A stretch of DNA of 64,000 nucleotides from assembly GCA_964393795.1 (NCBI GenBank), contig CAYMWA010000004.1, positions 1 to 64,000 of the forward strand. The letters run 5' to 3'. How positions within the stretch are numbered: the stretch's first letter is position 1; each line of letters begins with the position of its first letter. Both the position numbers and the translations under genes were made by a program. Of this stretch, positions 37,041-44,607 are shown piece after piece. The stretch is from Chryseosolibacter sp964393795 (GTDB lineage: Bacteria > Bacteroidota > Bacteroidia > Cytophagales > Cyclobacteriaceae). The notes under the pieces were generated by a model. The model was not told the DNA's origin and did no database searches. It saw nothing but the letters and a program-made list of their open reading frames with translations.

Positions 37041-37084
37041 AGTTCGAAGGTTTAAGGTTTAAGTTTTAAGTTTTAAGTTTTAAG
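37041..37084. repeat. Heptamer array AGTTTTA/AGGTTTA, about 6 units
   Basis: AGTTCGA, AGGTTTA twice and AGTTTTA three times follow in phase, directly upstream of the likely nuoD start. The unit is almost the same as in the array before nnr (35551-35581). Confidence 0.88.
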
Positions 37085-37211
37085 TCGTCTATGGCATAAT
37101 GGCTGGTAATAGCATGATTGACAGGGCAGGCAACCAACAACCAACAAACCGGCGACTGGCAACCCGCCCCACCCTTTGAGCCAACGCATCCCTACGAGGG
37201 CCCGCGACCAT

Positions 37212-37309
37212 GCAACTTGCAACCTGCAACCTACAACTTACAACCTGCAACTTGCAACCTACAACTTGCAACCTACAACCTGCAACCTGCAACTTGCAAC
37301 CTGCAACCT
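37212..37309. repeat. Heptamer array RCAACYT, 14 units
   Basis: Fourteen consecutive units (GCAACTT, GCAACCT, ACAACTT, ACAACCT) occupy exactly 98 bases with all variation at positions 1 and 6. The array ends 12 bases from the nuoC stop codon. The same unit family occurs after nuoB (37891-37919) and addA (18142-18162). Confidence 0.95.
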
Positions 37310-37321
37310 CCGGCAAGCCTG

Positions 37322-37807
37322 CTAGTACCCGACCTTCACTCCCCTATAATATGCCTGCTCCTGATAATCCTTTCGAAGTGGATGTCCTTGCCAGTCGGCC
37401 GGCAACAGGATGCGCCTAAGATCCGGATGCCCGCTGAACACCACACCCAACAGGTCATAGGCTTCGCGCTCGTGCCAGTTTGCCGTTTTCCAGATACCCT
37501 CCACTGAATCGATTTCAGGGTTGTCGCGCGGTAGTGCGACCTTCAGCGAAAGGTAATGATCAAAAGGAATCGAGTAGAGGTTGTATACCACTTCAATCGT
37601 ACCTGCTTCGGGACCATTATCAATAGCCGTAAGGCATGACAACATATCGAAGTACAAAGTCGCGTGTTCACGGAGCGCTGAACACACGACCTTCACGTCG
37701 GCCGGATGAATCTTCACTCCCCGTGGCGTCATGGTGTCATCAGCCAACGGCTCACCGTGCGCACACAAGCCCTTTACAATCTCAAATATGTCTTCAAATG
37801 CAACCAT
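37322..37807 (-). CDS. nuoC: NADH-quinone oxidoreductase subunit C
   Basis: The 161-residue 30-kDa-type subunit of complex I has the signature WHEREAYDLLGVVFSGHPDL near residues 110-130 followed by RRILLPADWQGHPLRKDY. It packs against NuoD in the peripheral arm. It lies between nuoB and nuoD on the same strand; both spacers carry heptamer repeats, and both are long for a nuo operon. Confidence 0.95.
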   Translation of the reverse strand: MVAFEDIFEIVKGLCAHGEPLADDTMTPRGVKIHPADVKVVCSALREHATLYFDMLSCLTAIDNGPEAGTIEVVYNLYSIPFDHYLSLKVALPRDNPEIDSVEGIWKTANWHEREAYDLLGVVFSGHPDLRRILLPADWQGHPLRKDYQEQAYYRGVKVGY

Positions 37808-37890
37808 GCCTTTGCGATTTTAATCGATCATGTTAAATCCACCTACAACCCGGCCCACCAGCCGAGCAAAGCCGTCTCGATATCCCCTGC

Positions 37891-37919
37891 TCAACTTGCA
37901 ACGCTGCAACTTGCAATCC
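37891..37919. repeat. Short heptamer run GCAACTT-like, 4 units
   Basis: TCAACTT, GCAACGCT (8 bases), GCAACTT and GCAATCC abut the nuoB stop codon (37920-37922). The unit is that of the 14-copy array after nuoC; one unit carries an extra base. Confidence 0.6.
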
Positions 37920-38432
37920 CTACCCATTCAGCCGCTCAATGGCACGCGGCGCCATCACAGTTTGGCTGCGTATTTTTTCCTGGAGCTTCAGGAAGCCACC
38001 AATAAGTGCTTCCGGGCGGGGCGGGCACCCGGGGACGTATATATCGACCGGAATGATCCGCTGAACACCCTTTACTACATGATATCCATGCTGCCAGTAC
38101 GGTCCGCCGCAGTTGGAGCATGATCCCATCGAGATCACGTACCGCGGCTCGGCCATTTGCTCATACAGGCGCTTGATTCGTTCTGCCATTTTGAAAGTCA
38201 CGGTGCCCGCCACGATCATCACATCCGACTGCCGTGGTGTTGCCCGCGGCGCCATCCCGAACCGGTCCATGTCGTATACCGTCGTCCCTGTGCTCATGAA
38301 CTCAATAGCGCAGCAGGCAATGCCGAAGGTCATCGGAAACATCGACGACAACCGGGCCCAGTTGAGCAAGTCTTCGAGTTTGGTGATGATAAACCCGCCG
38401 TTTTCAAATCGCTGGTCCAAAAATCCCTTCAT
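37920..38432 (-). CDS. nuoB: NADH-quinone oxidoreductase subunit B
   Basis: The 170-residue PSST-type subunit carries iron-sulfur cluster N2. Its ligands are visible in GIACCAIEFM near residue 40, GSCSNCGGPYW near 105 and PGCPPRPEALI near 135. It passes electrons to quinone at the NuoB-NuoD interface. ATG at 38432 overlaps the nuoA stop by four bases (ATGA), which indicates translational coupling. Confidence 0.97.
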   Translation of the reverse strand: MKGFLDQRFENGGFIITKLEDLLNWARLSSMFPMTFGIACCAIEFMSTGTTVYDMDRFGMAPRATPRQSDVMIVAGTVTFKMAERIKRLYEQMAEPRYVISMGSCSNCGGPYWQHGYHVVKGVQRIIPVDIYVPGCPPRPEALIGGFLKLQEKIRSQTVMAPRAIERLNG

Positions 38433-38941
38433 TTCTTAATGTTCTTACTGTGTGGCCGAGTGGCATAACGCCGGTTGATTGCATCGTACAAGGCGGGCGG
38501 CACTGGTGATTGCAGTTCGGTCGGCTGCGGTTCAGGCTTGATCCAGTCAAGGTGACCATTTACCCAGACATAGGCCAGTCCCAGCGCCAGCATCCCAATG
38601 AAAATAACGACTTCCGTCACCGAGAACCAGCCCCACAGGCCGTTCGTTTCTTCAAGCAGCGCCGGCTCGGCAAAGACGGTCGTCCATGGAAATAGAAAAA
38701 GAATTTCAACCTCGAAAAGCAGAAACACCAGCGCCACGATGTAGAACCTGATGTTGAACTGAGTCCACGCCGAACCGATCGCCTCCTCCCCGCTTTCGTA
38801 GGTGGCGAGCTTCTCCACGTTGGGTCTGTCAGGCCTGAGCAGTCCGGAAACGAAAAACGAAATCAGAATAAATATGATCCCGCCAACGATGTACAGGAGC
38901 ACCTCGCCGAATGCCGAAAGAAAAAAAGCTTCGTTTTCCAC
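38429..38941 (-). CDS. nuoA: NADH-quinone oxidoreductase subunit A
   Basis: The 170-residue membrane subunit has three hydrophobic helices and the family pattern YESGEEAIGSAWTQFNIRFY followed by FLLFEVEILFLFPW. The C-terminus is longer than the usual 115-150 residues. Translation appears to start at a GTG (38939-38941), as an in-frame stop lies nine codons upstream with no ATG between. It begins 57 bases after the SUI1-like gene and is first of nuoABCD. Confidence 0.95.
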   Translation of the reverse strand: MENEAFFLSAFGEVLLYIVGGIIFILISFFVSGLLRPDRPNVEKLATYESGEEAIGSAWTQFNIRFYIVALVFLLFEVEILFLFPWTTVFAEPALLEETNGLWGWFSVTEVVIFIGMLALGLAYVWVNGHLDWIKPEPQPTELQSPVPPALYDAINRRYATRPHSKNIKK

Positions 38942-38998
38942 CGGGTCAAAGATAAACAGAAACTGTCAAGCCGAAAGCGCCTCGTGGCTCTCTGGCGA

Positions 38999-39346
38999 CT
39001 ATCCCGAACGCTTTGCGCGATATCCCTGCTCCGTCAGGATGCTGACTACCTGATCGCGGCGGTCACCCTGAATGAGGATCTGTCCTTCTTTGACGCCGCC
39101 CCCCACGCCGCACTTTGATTTCAACAACTTGCCAAGCGCCTCAAGGTCGCCGGTCGTCCCGGAAAATCCCGAAACAATGGTCACCTGCTTGCCGGCACGG
39201 CCGCTCTTATCGAGGAACACTTTGAGCTGCTGCTGTCCGGGTGGTAGGGTCGGTTCCTCTTTCGCCTGCCCGTATTGATAATCGAAATCGGATTCAGTCG
39301 AGTAAACGATGCCTTCCCGTCTTTTCCAATCGTTTTTCTTTGCCAT
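38999..39346 (-). CDS. SUI1/eIF1-like translation factor (YciH family)
   Basis: The 115-residue protein has the SUI1 fold: KVFLDKSGRAGKQVTIVSGF, the core GTTGDLEALGKLLKSKCGVG and GVKEGQILIQGDRRDQV. Bacterial YciH proteins influence start-codon fidelity on the 30S subunit. The ATG at 39346 gives the conserved MAKKNDWKRREGIVYST start; a longer frame adds seven unlikely residues. It sits upstream of nuoA on the same strand and downstream of a double hairpin. Confidence 0.92.
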   Translation of the reverse strand: MAKKNDWKRREGIVYSTESDFDYQYGQAKEEPTLPPGQQQLKVFLDKSGRAGKQVTIVSGFSGTTGDLEALGKLLKSKCGVGGGVKEGQILIQGDRRDQVVSILTEQGYRAKRSG

Positions 39347-39366
39347 GGAACAAAGGTAGTAAAACA

Positions 39367-39442
39367 CGGTGAAGCAAGAGCGAGACGCTCTGCTTCACCG
39401 CAGGCGGCCACGGTGAAGCGAGCGCCTCGCTCTGCTTCACCG
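39367..39442. repeat. Double hairpin (REP-like pair)
   Basis: Two hairpins, 39367-39400 and 39411-39442, share the 9-base arms CGGTGAAGC and GCTTCACCG. Each extends with AGAGCG- or GAGCG-type pairs, one bulged A and a 3-base loop (AGA or CCT); ten bases separate them. The stop codon of the DnaJ-like gene lies in the second. No T-run follows, so they may protect mRNA ends or attenuate transcription, or be a REP pair. Confidence 0.8.
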
Positions 39443-40216
39443 GATAAGGACCCACGTGATAATCAGGAGCACGAAAGCCGTTACGTTGAGATTGAAGCAA
39501 AATTCCACGCGCTTTCGGTTGATAATCCCGAGAAGGGAATTGATAAAAAGTAGCACCGGGAAAAAGATGAGCGAACTGTACATATAGGCTACCCATTCCC
39601 TGTAGCTACCCGACACATTCTCGACCGTAATGACAGTATCGAAAATCGGTGTCGTATTGACGCGGATAAGATTTTCGCCGCGGAAGTTGATGGCCTTATA
39701 ATCGTAGAGTTTGATATCGCGCCCTGATGTCGTGGTGATGATGTGGTAGCTGATGCTTCGCCGCAACGTCACAGCGGAAATTTCGGCTATTCCCTCCTCC
39801 GTCTGTTGGTAGGGCAAAAAATAGTCGATAAAGAACAGCGTCGTGACCACCAATCCGATACGGCTGATCCAGATGACGTATTTCAGCGAATCGCGCATTA
39901 AGATATACGAAGCGGGCGGCTCGGGCTTGCGTGTGGGTCGATATGTTCTCCTTCGATAGGCGGGGTCGGGATGAGTACGGGGTGTTTCGGTGAAAATTTC
40001 AGCAAACGGATTGGCACGCCGGTTGTCGTACAACGCCCGTTTCTGCGGATTTCCGAGAACATCATAAGCCTCGTTGATACTGGGAAAAAGGGCCTTCGCT
40101 TCCGGCGACGGATTCTTGTCCGGATGATACCGGATCGCCAGTTGCCGGAATGCTTTCTTTATCTCTTGCTGCGTTGCAGAAGACGATACACCCAATATCG
40201 AATAGTAATCCTTCAC
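39437..40216 (-). CDS. J-domain membrane protein
   Basis: The 259-residue protein has an N-terminal J domain (DYYSILGVSSSATQQEIKKA; RYHPDKNPS with the HPD motif near residue 30; NEAYDVLGNPQKRALYD) that would recruit and stimulate DnaK. The rest has two to three hydrophobic stretches and a region with no recognised domain, so the J domain is tethered to a membrane. There is no Gly/Phe or zinc region, so it is not DnaJ itself. A GTG start (40214-40216) is used; MKDYYSILG is typical for the family. Confidence 0.85.
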   Translation of the reverse strand: MKDYYSILGVSSSATQQEIKKAFRQLAIRYHPDKNPSPEAKALFPSINEAYDVLGNPQKRALYDNRRANPFAEIFTETPRTHPDPAYRRRTYRPTRKPEPPASYILMRDSLKYVIWISRIGLVVTTLFFIDYFLPYQQTEEGIAEISAVTLRRSISYHIITTTSGRDIKLYDYKAINFRGENLIRVNTTPIFDTVITVENVSGSYREWVAYMYSSLIFFPVLLFINSLLGIINRKRVEFCFNLNVTAFVLLIITWVLIR

Positions 40217-40306
40217 AAGCGGTTTAGAACAATCAACAATAATCGCGATTCACAGGCGAAAAAGAAACCAGACCGGTAATGCGACGGCTATGCCGCGCTT
40301 GCTTAA

Positions 40307-40344
40307 ACAAAAAATTCCCGTTGACTTTATGGTGCAACGGGAAT
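40307..40344 (-). terminator. Rho-independent terminator after the second Usp gene
   Basis: ATTCCCGTTG (40314-40323) and CAACGGGAAT (40335-40344) form a perfect 10-bp stem with an 11-base loop. Read leftwards it is followed by TTTTTTG, as expected for the gene ending at 40375. A T8 run also lies just to the right, so some activity in the other direction is possible. Confidence 0.85.
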
Positions 40345-40374
40345 CTATAGTTTTTTTTGACGAGGTCGCGACCG

Positions 40375-41229
40375 TTATCTTGGTTTCGTAACAAACGTCA
40401 GCACAGGTCGCTTTGCGTGCGATACAACTTCTTCCGCAATGCTGCCGGCAATGACGTGCGCAAAACCGGTTCTTCCGCGGGTCGCCATCGCGATGAGGTC
40501 AGCATGAATGCTGTCGGCAAAGTAGATAATCCCCTCCTCCTCGCTGAGGTCGTTAAAAATATTGATGGTATAGTTCTTCAGCTGCAGCTTTTTCGCGAAG
40601 TCTTCCATGGATTTTTTCACCACCGCATCACGCTGAAAGTTGCCCGGCGTATTGATTCTGACCAGGTGAATCGTCGAGCCATATATCTGCTGCGTGTTCC
40701 GCACCACCCGCGAAAACACTTCTTCGTCCTTGCTCATAGATGTGGCGTAGACAACATTCTTAAAGTCTGTTGTCAGCGGTTTTTTGTGAACAGTGAGCAC
40801 GGGGCATTTCGAATGCCTGACGACCTTTTCCGTGTTTGTTCCGATGATCATCTCTTCCAACTGCGTGCGGCCTGCCGTGCCCATCACCACCAGGTCGACC
40901 TTCTGCTCTGTAAGGATGTCGCGCATGCCATGGAACGCGGTTCCCACCCTTAGTTCTTGTTTCACCTTGATTCCGTTGTCCCGTATCTGGTCATACAGTT
41001 TGGTCATTTGCTTTTGCGCCCGCTCAATCATCTTCATGGTAAAAAGCTTATTCTCCCATCCGCCAGAGACTTTAACTTCGCCGGTGATATTAAAGGATGT
41101 CCCCGAGGCCTCTTCAACAACATGCAGAAGAATCAACTGCGCATTGGCCTTTTTCGCCACGTCGATCGCCACGTCAGTTGCAATCTGTGCAGTCTTTGAG
41201 AAGTCAGTAGGTACGAGAATTTTTTTCAT
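40375..41229 (-). CDS. Tandem universal stress protein
   Basis: This 284-residue protein has two Usp domains. The first begins MKKILVPTDFSKTAQIATDV and has VMGTAGRTQLEEMIIGTNTE. The second has AMATRGRTGFAHVIAGSIAE near residue 250, a good G-2x-G-9x-G ATP-binding motif. Unlike the paralogue at 31614-32459, it is the second domain that keeps the motif best. A role in stress adaptation is expected; no partner is evident nearby. Confidence 0.93.
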   Translation of the reverse strand: MKKILVPTDFSKTAQIATDVAIDVAKKANAQLILLHVVEEASGTSFNITGEVKVSGGWENKLFTMKMIERAQKQMTKLYDQIRDNGIKVKQELRVGTAFHGMRDILTEQKVDLVVMGTAGRTQLEEMIIGTNTEKVVRHSKCPVLTVHKKPLTTDFKNVVYATSMSKDEEVFSRVVRNTQQIYGSTIHLVRINTPGNFQRDAVVKKSMEDFAKKLQLKNYTINIFNDLSEEEGIIYFADSIHADLIAMATRGRTGFAHVIAGSIAEEVVSHAKRPVLTFVTKPR

Positions 41230-41313
41230 GGTTGCGGAGTTTATTAATTTAATTCAAATAAAGTAATTATTTCAGAAAATTACGCCGATCGCCGGGTCTT
41301 TCCTGCATACACC

Positions 41314-41784
41314 TTAAAACGCTTCGATAAAATACCATCCCATGATGAGGCATGCAATCAGTTTGAGGAGGGTCCCGACCAGAAATCCGACAAAGGAGCC
41401 CAACGCCGCCCGCACTGCATGGTCGGAACTCGCATTGCCGATGAGCTCGCCCACGAGGGCACCAATGAACGGCCCCACAATGATACCAATGGGCCCCAGC
41501 CAAATGCCGAACACCAGGCCGATCACGCAGCCCCACATGCCATAGCGGGTACCTCCAAATTTGCGGGTCCCGTAGATCGGAATGATATAGTCCAGAATCG
41601 TAAGCACCAGTGCGATGCCGCCCCAGATCAGCAAAAACCGGGTAGTGTAGGGCGGCTCAGACTGCAACTGCTGGAGAAGCAGGGCGATGTAGCACAACGG
41701 CGGGCCGGGCAGAAAGGGCAAAATACATCCGGCAAGCCCTATCAGCATAAGGAGAAGACCCAAAACAAGCCATAGTACATCCAT
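41314..41784 (-). CDS. DUF456 family membrane protein
   Basis: The 156-residue, very hydrophobic protein has four or five membrane segments and the DUF456 pattern: GLAGCILPFLPGPPLCYIAL near residue 18, LDYIIPIYGTRKFGGTRYGM and Gly-rich LGPIGIIVGPFIGALVGELIG. Function is unknown. It has its own ATG and lies between a Usp gene and a small secreted protein, both on the same strand but with loose spacing. Confidence 0.88.
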   Translation of the reverse strand: MDVLWLVLGLLLMLIGLAGCILPFLPGPPLCYIALLLQQLQSEPPYTTRFLLIWGGIALVLTILDYIIPIYGTRKFGGTRYGMWGCVIGLVFGIWLGPIGIIVGPFIGALVGELIGNASSDHAVRAALGSFVGFLVGTLLKLIACLIMGWYFIEAF

Positions 41785-41873
41785 CGTTTTAATATGTCAC
41801 TAAAATTCCAAAATTGAAAACGCGCAAGAGAAGAAATGCGCAAGGCGGGAAAGGGGGCATACCGGAATACACG

Positions 41874-41935
41874 AACACAAAGGACCACAGCGTTGCACGG
41901 CACTATGCCTCGTGCTTCTCTGCGTCCTTTGTGTT
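41874..41935. repeat. 12-bp inverted repeat with structured interior
   Basis: AACACAAAGGAC (41874-41885) and GTCCTTTGTGTT (41924-41935) are perfect inverted copies around 38 bases that can pair further (GCACG and CGTGC). It lies in the 201-base spacer between the gene starting at 42558 and the DUF456 gene. It could fold into a long RNA hairpin; no T-run is present. Confidence 0.65.
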
Positions 41936-41985
41936 ACAGGACTTTGATTTCGAATTCCAACTTCGAAGCTGGAATGAAGGATGAA

Positions 41986-42558
41986 TTACTTTACAAGACG
42001 TGCAACGTTACCCCTGCCATCGATCACCTCGAAGACATGTTGCCCCTCTAAGTGGTCGAAGTCGTATACTTTTGCAAAGTTGCCCTTCACCTCTTCAACA
42101 TCCGCATACAGCAACTTGTTGTATCGGTCGTAGATGTTGACCCTGAGTGTATTGTATCCTTTGTTCACAACGCTGAGCATGTACCTGTTTTGATCTTTAT
42201 CCAGGCAAGTCACGTGTGCGATCGTACCGGCGCGCTCGGTGCCATAGGTGATCTTTTCCGTACGCGTACCTGTTTCATCGTTGACCTCAATGGTATAATC
42301 GCCTTTGGGTAGTCGTGAGAAATTGTAGGGCCGCATAAAGTTGACAATGTCTCGCATCGTCTCCATAAAGACGGCATCGCCATCCTCATTGTAGATCGTT
42401 ACTCTTACCTTTCCACTTTGTTCTCCACGGTAAAATACCTTTACGACAGATCCGTTCTTGATGACCGACATCCCAAGGGGTGAATGCCGCTCCATTCCGC
42501 TTGCATTAACACAGCTGATGACTATCAGCGCTACTACCAGTGACAAGATTTTTTTCAT
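41986..42558 (-). CDS. Secreted protein of unknown function
   Basis: The 190-residue product begins with a signal sequence (KKILSLVVALIVISCVNAS); the Cys in VISC could also be a lipobox Cys. The mature part consists of short beta-strand segments with repeated patterns: GKVRVTIYNEDGDAVF, YTIEVNDETGTRTEKI and LRVNIYDRYNKLLYADV. This suggests two Ig-like or sorting-domain-like beta-sandwiches. I do not recognise a named family. The ATG at 42558 is chosen because the signal peptide starts there. Confidence 0.75.
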   Translation of the reverse strand: MKKILSLVVALIVISCVNASGMERHSPLGMSVIKNGSVVKVFYRGEQSGKVRVTIYNEDGDAVFMETMRDIVNFMRPYNFSRLPKGDYTIEVNDETGTRTEKITYGTERAGTIAHVTCLDKDQNRYMLSVVNKGYNTLRVNIYDRYNKLLYADVEEVKGNFAKVYDFDHLEGQHVFEVIDGRGNVARLVK

Positions 42559-42781
42559 ACAGGTTTTAATTTTCGTTACAGCCCATAAGACGTCTGCTTG
42601 CAATCGTTTGTTTCAGAACAATAAAAAATAATTTGATTTTTTTTCTTAAGCATCACCGCGTTCCGCGCGACCGCATGAAACGGAAACATTCATCAAAGAG
42701 ATACATGCCGATAGGAAAAAAGTCACGCAACGATTTTTAATAACAAGGGTTGCACGATTTGCATGAGTTGCAAAAAAAACG

Positions 42782-43327
42782 TTAATATTTTATCAGGTAA
42801 TCGGGCACAAGCCCAAACTGTTCTGTCAGCCTTTGTTCCCCCGGCAAAAAGCCGAGGTTAATTAAGAATGAAAAGCCCGCAAGCTTTCCGCCAAGGCGTT
42901 CGATCAGTTTTCCTGCTGCACCCGCCGTTCCGCCAGTCGCCAACAGATCGTCATGAACCAATACCCTTGCGCCCGGCTTGATGGCGTCGGTGTGCACTTC
43001 AATCTCCGCCGAACCGTATTCAAGTTCATAGCTTTGGCGGGTGGTTTTGTAAGGGAGCCTGCCCGCTTTGCGCACAGGAACGAATGCGCAGTCCAGTGCG
43101 TGGGCAAGCACGGCGCCCAGGATAAATCCGCGCGCCTCAATTCCTGCCACCACATCAATGTGTTGAGAAGCGAAACGCGCGACGATGGTCTGAACGATTT
43201 CGCGCACGAGCGACGGATCGCTGAGCACGGGTGTGATGTCTTTGAACAAGATGCCGGGCTTCGGGTATCCTTCCACATCGCGAACCGCGGACTTTATTTT
43301 CTCAGTAAGGGGCATGGGTGTCGTCAT
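42782..43327 (-). CDS. apt: Adenine phosphoribosyltransferase
   Basis: The 181-residue enzyme salvages adenine with PRPP to AMP in the cytoplasm. It has the usual Apt features: YPKPGILFKDITPVLSD at residues 21-37, VVAGIEARGFILGA, the flexible-loop segment RKAGRLPYKTTRQSYELEYG and the PRPP-binding VLVHDDLLATGGTAGA near 122-137. Length is typical. It is followed at 43360 by hutI on the same strand upstream, with a 32-base spacer, and may be co-transcribed with it. Confidence 0.97.
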   Translation of the reverse strand: MTTPMPLTEKIKSAVRDVEGYPKPGILFKDITPVLSDPSLVREIVQTIVARFASQHIDVVAGIEARGFILGAVLAHALDCAFVPVRKAGRLPYKTTRQSYELEYGSAEIEVHTDAIKPGARVLVHDDLLATGGTAGAAGKLIERLGGKLAGFSFLINLGFLPGEQRLTEQFGLVPDYLIKY

Positions 43328-43359
43328 TTATAAACAGGTTATGCAGAAGGCGAACGCAT

Positions 43360-44592
43360 TCATTGGACGATACCTTTCAATATCACGGTATCGATCAAGT
43401 GACTGCCAAAAGCATAGGGCATATAGGCAAGTGAAGGCATCGGCCGGGTAATAAAAACACTCGCCATCTTTCCTTCCGCTATCGTGCCGTGCCTATCGGA
43501 AACATCCATAGACATTGCCGTGTTCACGGTCACCGCGTTAAACGCCTCTTCAGGCGTAAGTTTCATCCTGATGCAGGCAAGCGACACCATCAATGGCATA
43601 TTTCCACTGGGCGCGCTACCCGGGTTGTAATCCGAGGCGACGGCCAGGGGCAGTCCTGCCGCAAGCATCGCGCGAGCCGGAGGGAAAGGGGTGCCCAGAA
43701 AAAATGCAGCGCCGGGTAGCGCAGTGGGTATGGTCTGACTGCCGGCCAACAACGCTATTTCTTCATCGCCCATGGATTCGAGGTGATCCACGCTGACGGC
43801 ACCAGCGCGGATGCCTGCCTGCACGCCACCCGAGCGCGATAACTGGTTGGCATGGACACGCCCCTTCATCCCGTATCGGAGTCCCGCCTCCAGGATGCGC
43901 ACCGTTTCATCCTCCGAAAAAAATCCTACTTCACAAAAGGCATCAATGTAGTCGGCGAGGTTCTCATCCGCGACAGCGGGAATCATCTCTTCGATTAGTG
44001 TCTGCATGTAATCCGATTTCTTCACGCCGGCAGGAACGGCATGTGCGCCGAGGAACGTCGTCCTGACGGTAAGCGGCGTTTCGCGACCAATGCGCCGCGC
44101 CACACGCAGCATCTTCAATTCGTCTTTCGTCGTCAGCCCATAGCCACTTTTGATTTCGACCGCTCCGGTTCCTGAGCGGATAATTTCGTGCACACGCGGA
44201 AGGGTTCTTTCGTAGAGTTCATCTTCATCGAGCTGCTGCACTTTGCGCGCGGAGTTGAGGATACCACCTCCCTTCGCGGCGATCTCCTGATACGATGCCC
44301 CGCGTATCTTCATCACAAACTCCGTCTCACGGCTTTCTGCAAAAACCAGGTGCGTATGCGAATCGACGAATGACGGAAAGACAAACCGATCACGCGCATC
44401 TATTTCATGTACGGCGTCGATGGCGGGAAGACTATCCATCGTCCCAAAAGCCAAGATGTTTTCACCCTTAATCAAAAGGTAGGCGTCTGAAAGTATGGGA
44501 AGGTGCTGCATCTGCTCGCCCCGCAGCAGGCGCGATTCACGCCGCACTTGTACGAGTCCCCTGATATTCTTTATGAGGATATCGCAGGTCAC
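43360..44592 (-). CDS. hutI: Imidazolonepropionase
   Basis: The 410-residue amidohydrolase converts imidazolone-5-propionate to formiminoglutamate in histidine degradation. Metal-binding HxH is in FVDSHTHLVFAESRE near residue 79; SGTGAVEIKSGYGL, the later TFLGAHAVP, RVHANQLSRSGG and VASDYNPGSAPSGNMPL are family hallmarks. The likely start is GTG (44590-44592). No other hut genes are in the window; the arginase-family end at 63.8 kb could in principle be HutG but fits other members better. Confidence 0.95.
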   Translation of the reverse strand: MTCDILIKNIRGLVQVRRESRLLRGEQMQHLPILSDAYLLIKGENILAFGTMDSLPAIDAVHEIDARDRFVFPSFVDSHTHLVFAESRETEFVMKIRGASYQEIAAKGGGILNSARKVQQLDEDELYERTLPRVHEIIRSGTGAVEIKSGYGLTTKDELKMLRVARRIGRETPLTVRTTFLGAHAVPAGVKKSDYMQTLIEEMIPAVADENLADYIDAFCEVGFFSEDETVRILEAGLRYGMKGRVHANQLSRSGGVQAGIRAGAVSVDHLESMGDEEIALLAGSQTIPTALPGAAFFLGTPFPPARAMLAAGLPLAVASDYNPGSAPSGNMPLMVSLACIRMKLTPEEAFNAVTVNTAMSMDVSDRHGTIAEGKMASVFITRPMPSLAYMPYAFGSHLIDTVILKGIVQ

Positions 44593-44607
44593 TAAGGCTT
44601 GGGCTTG

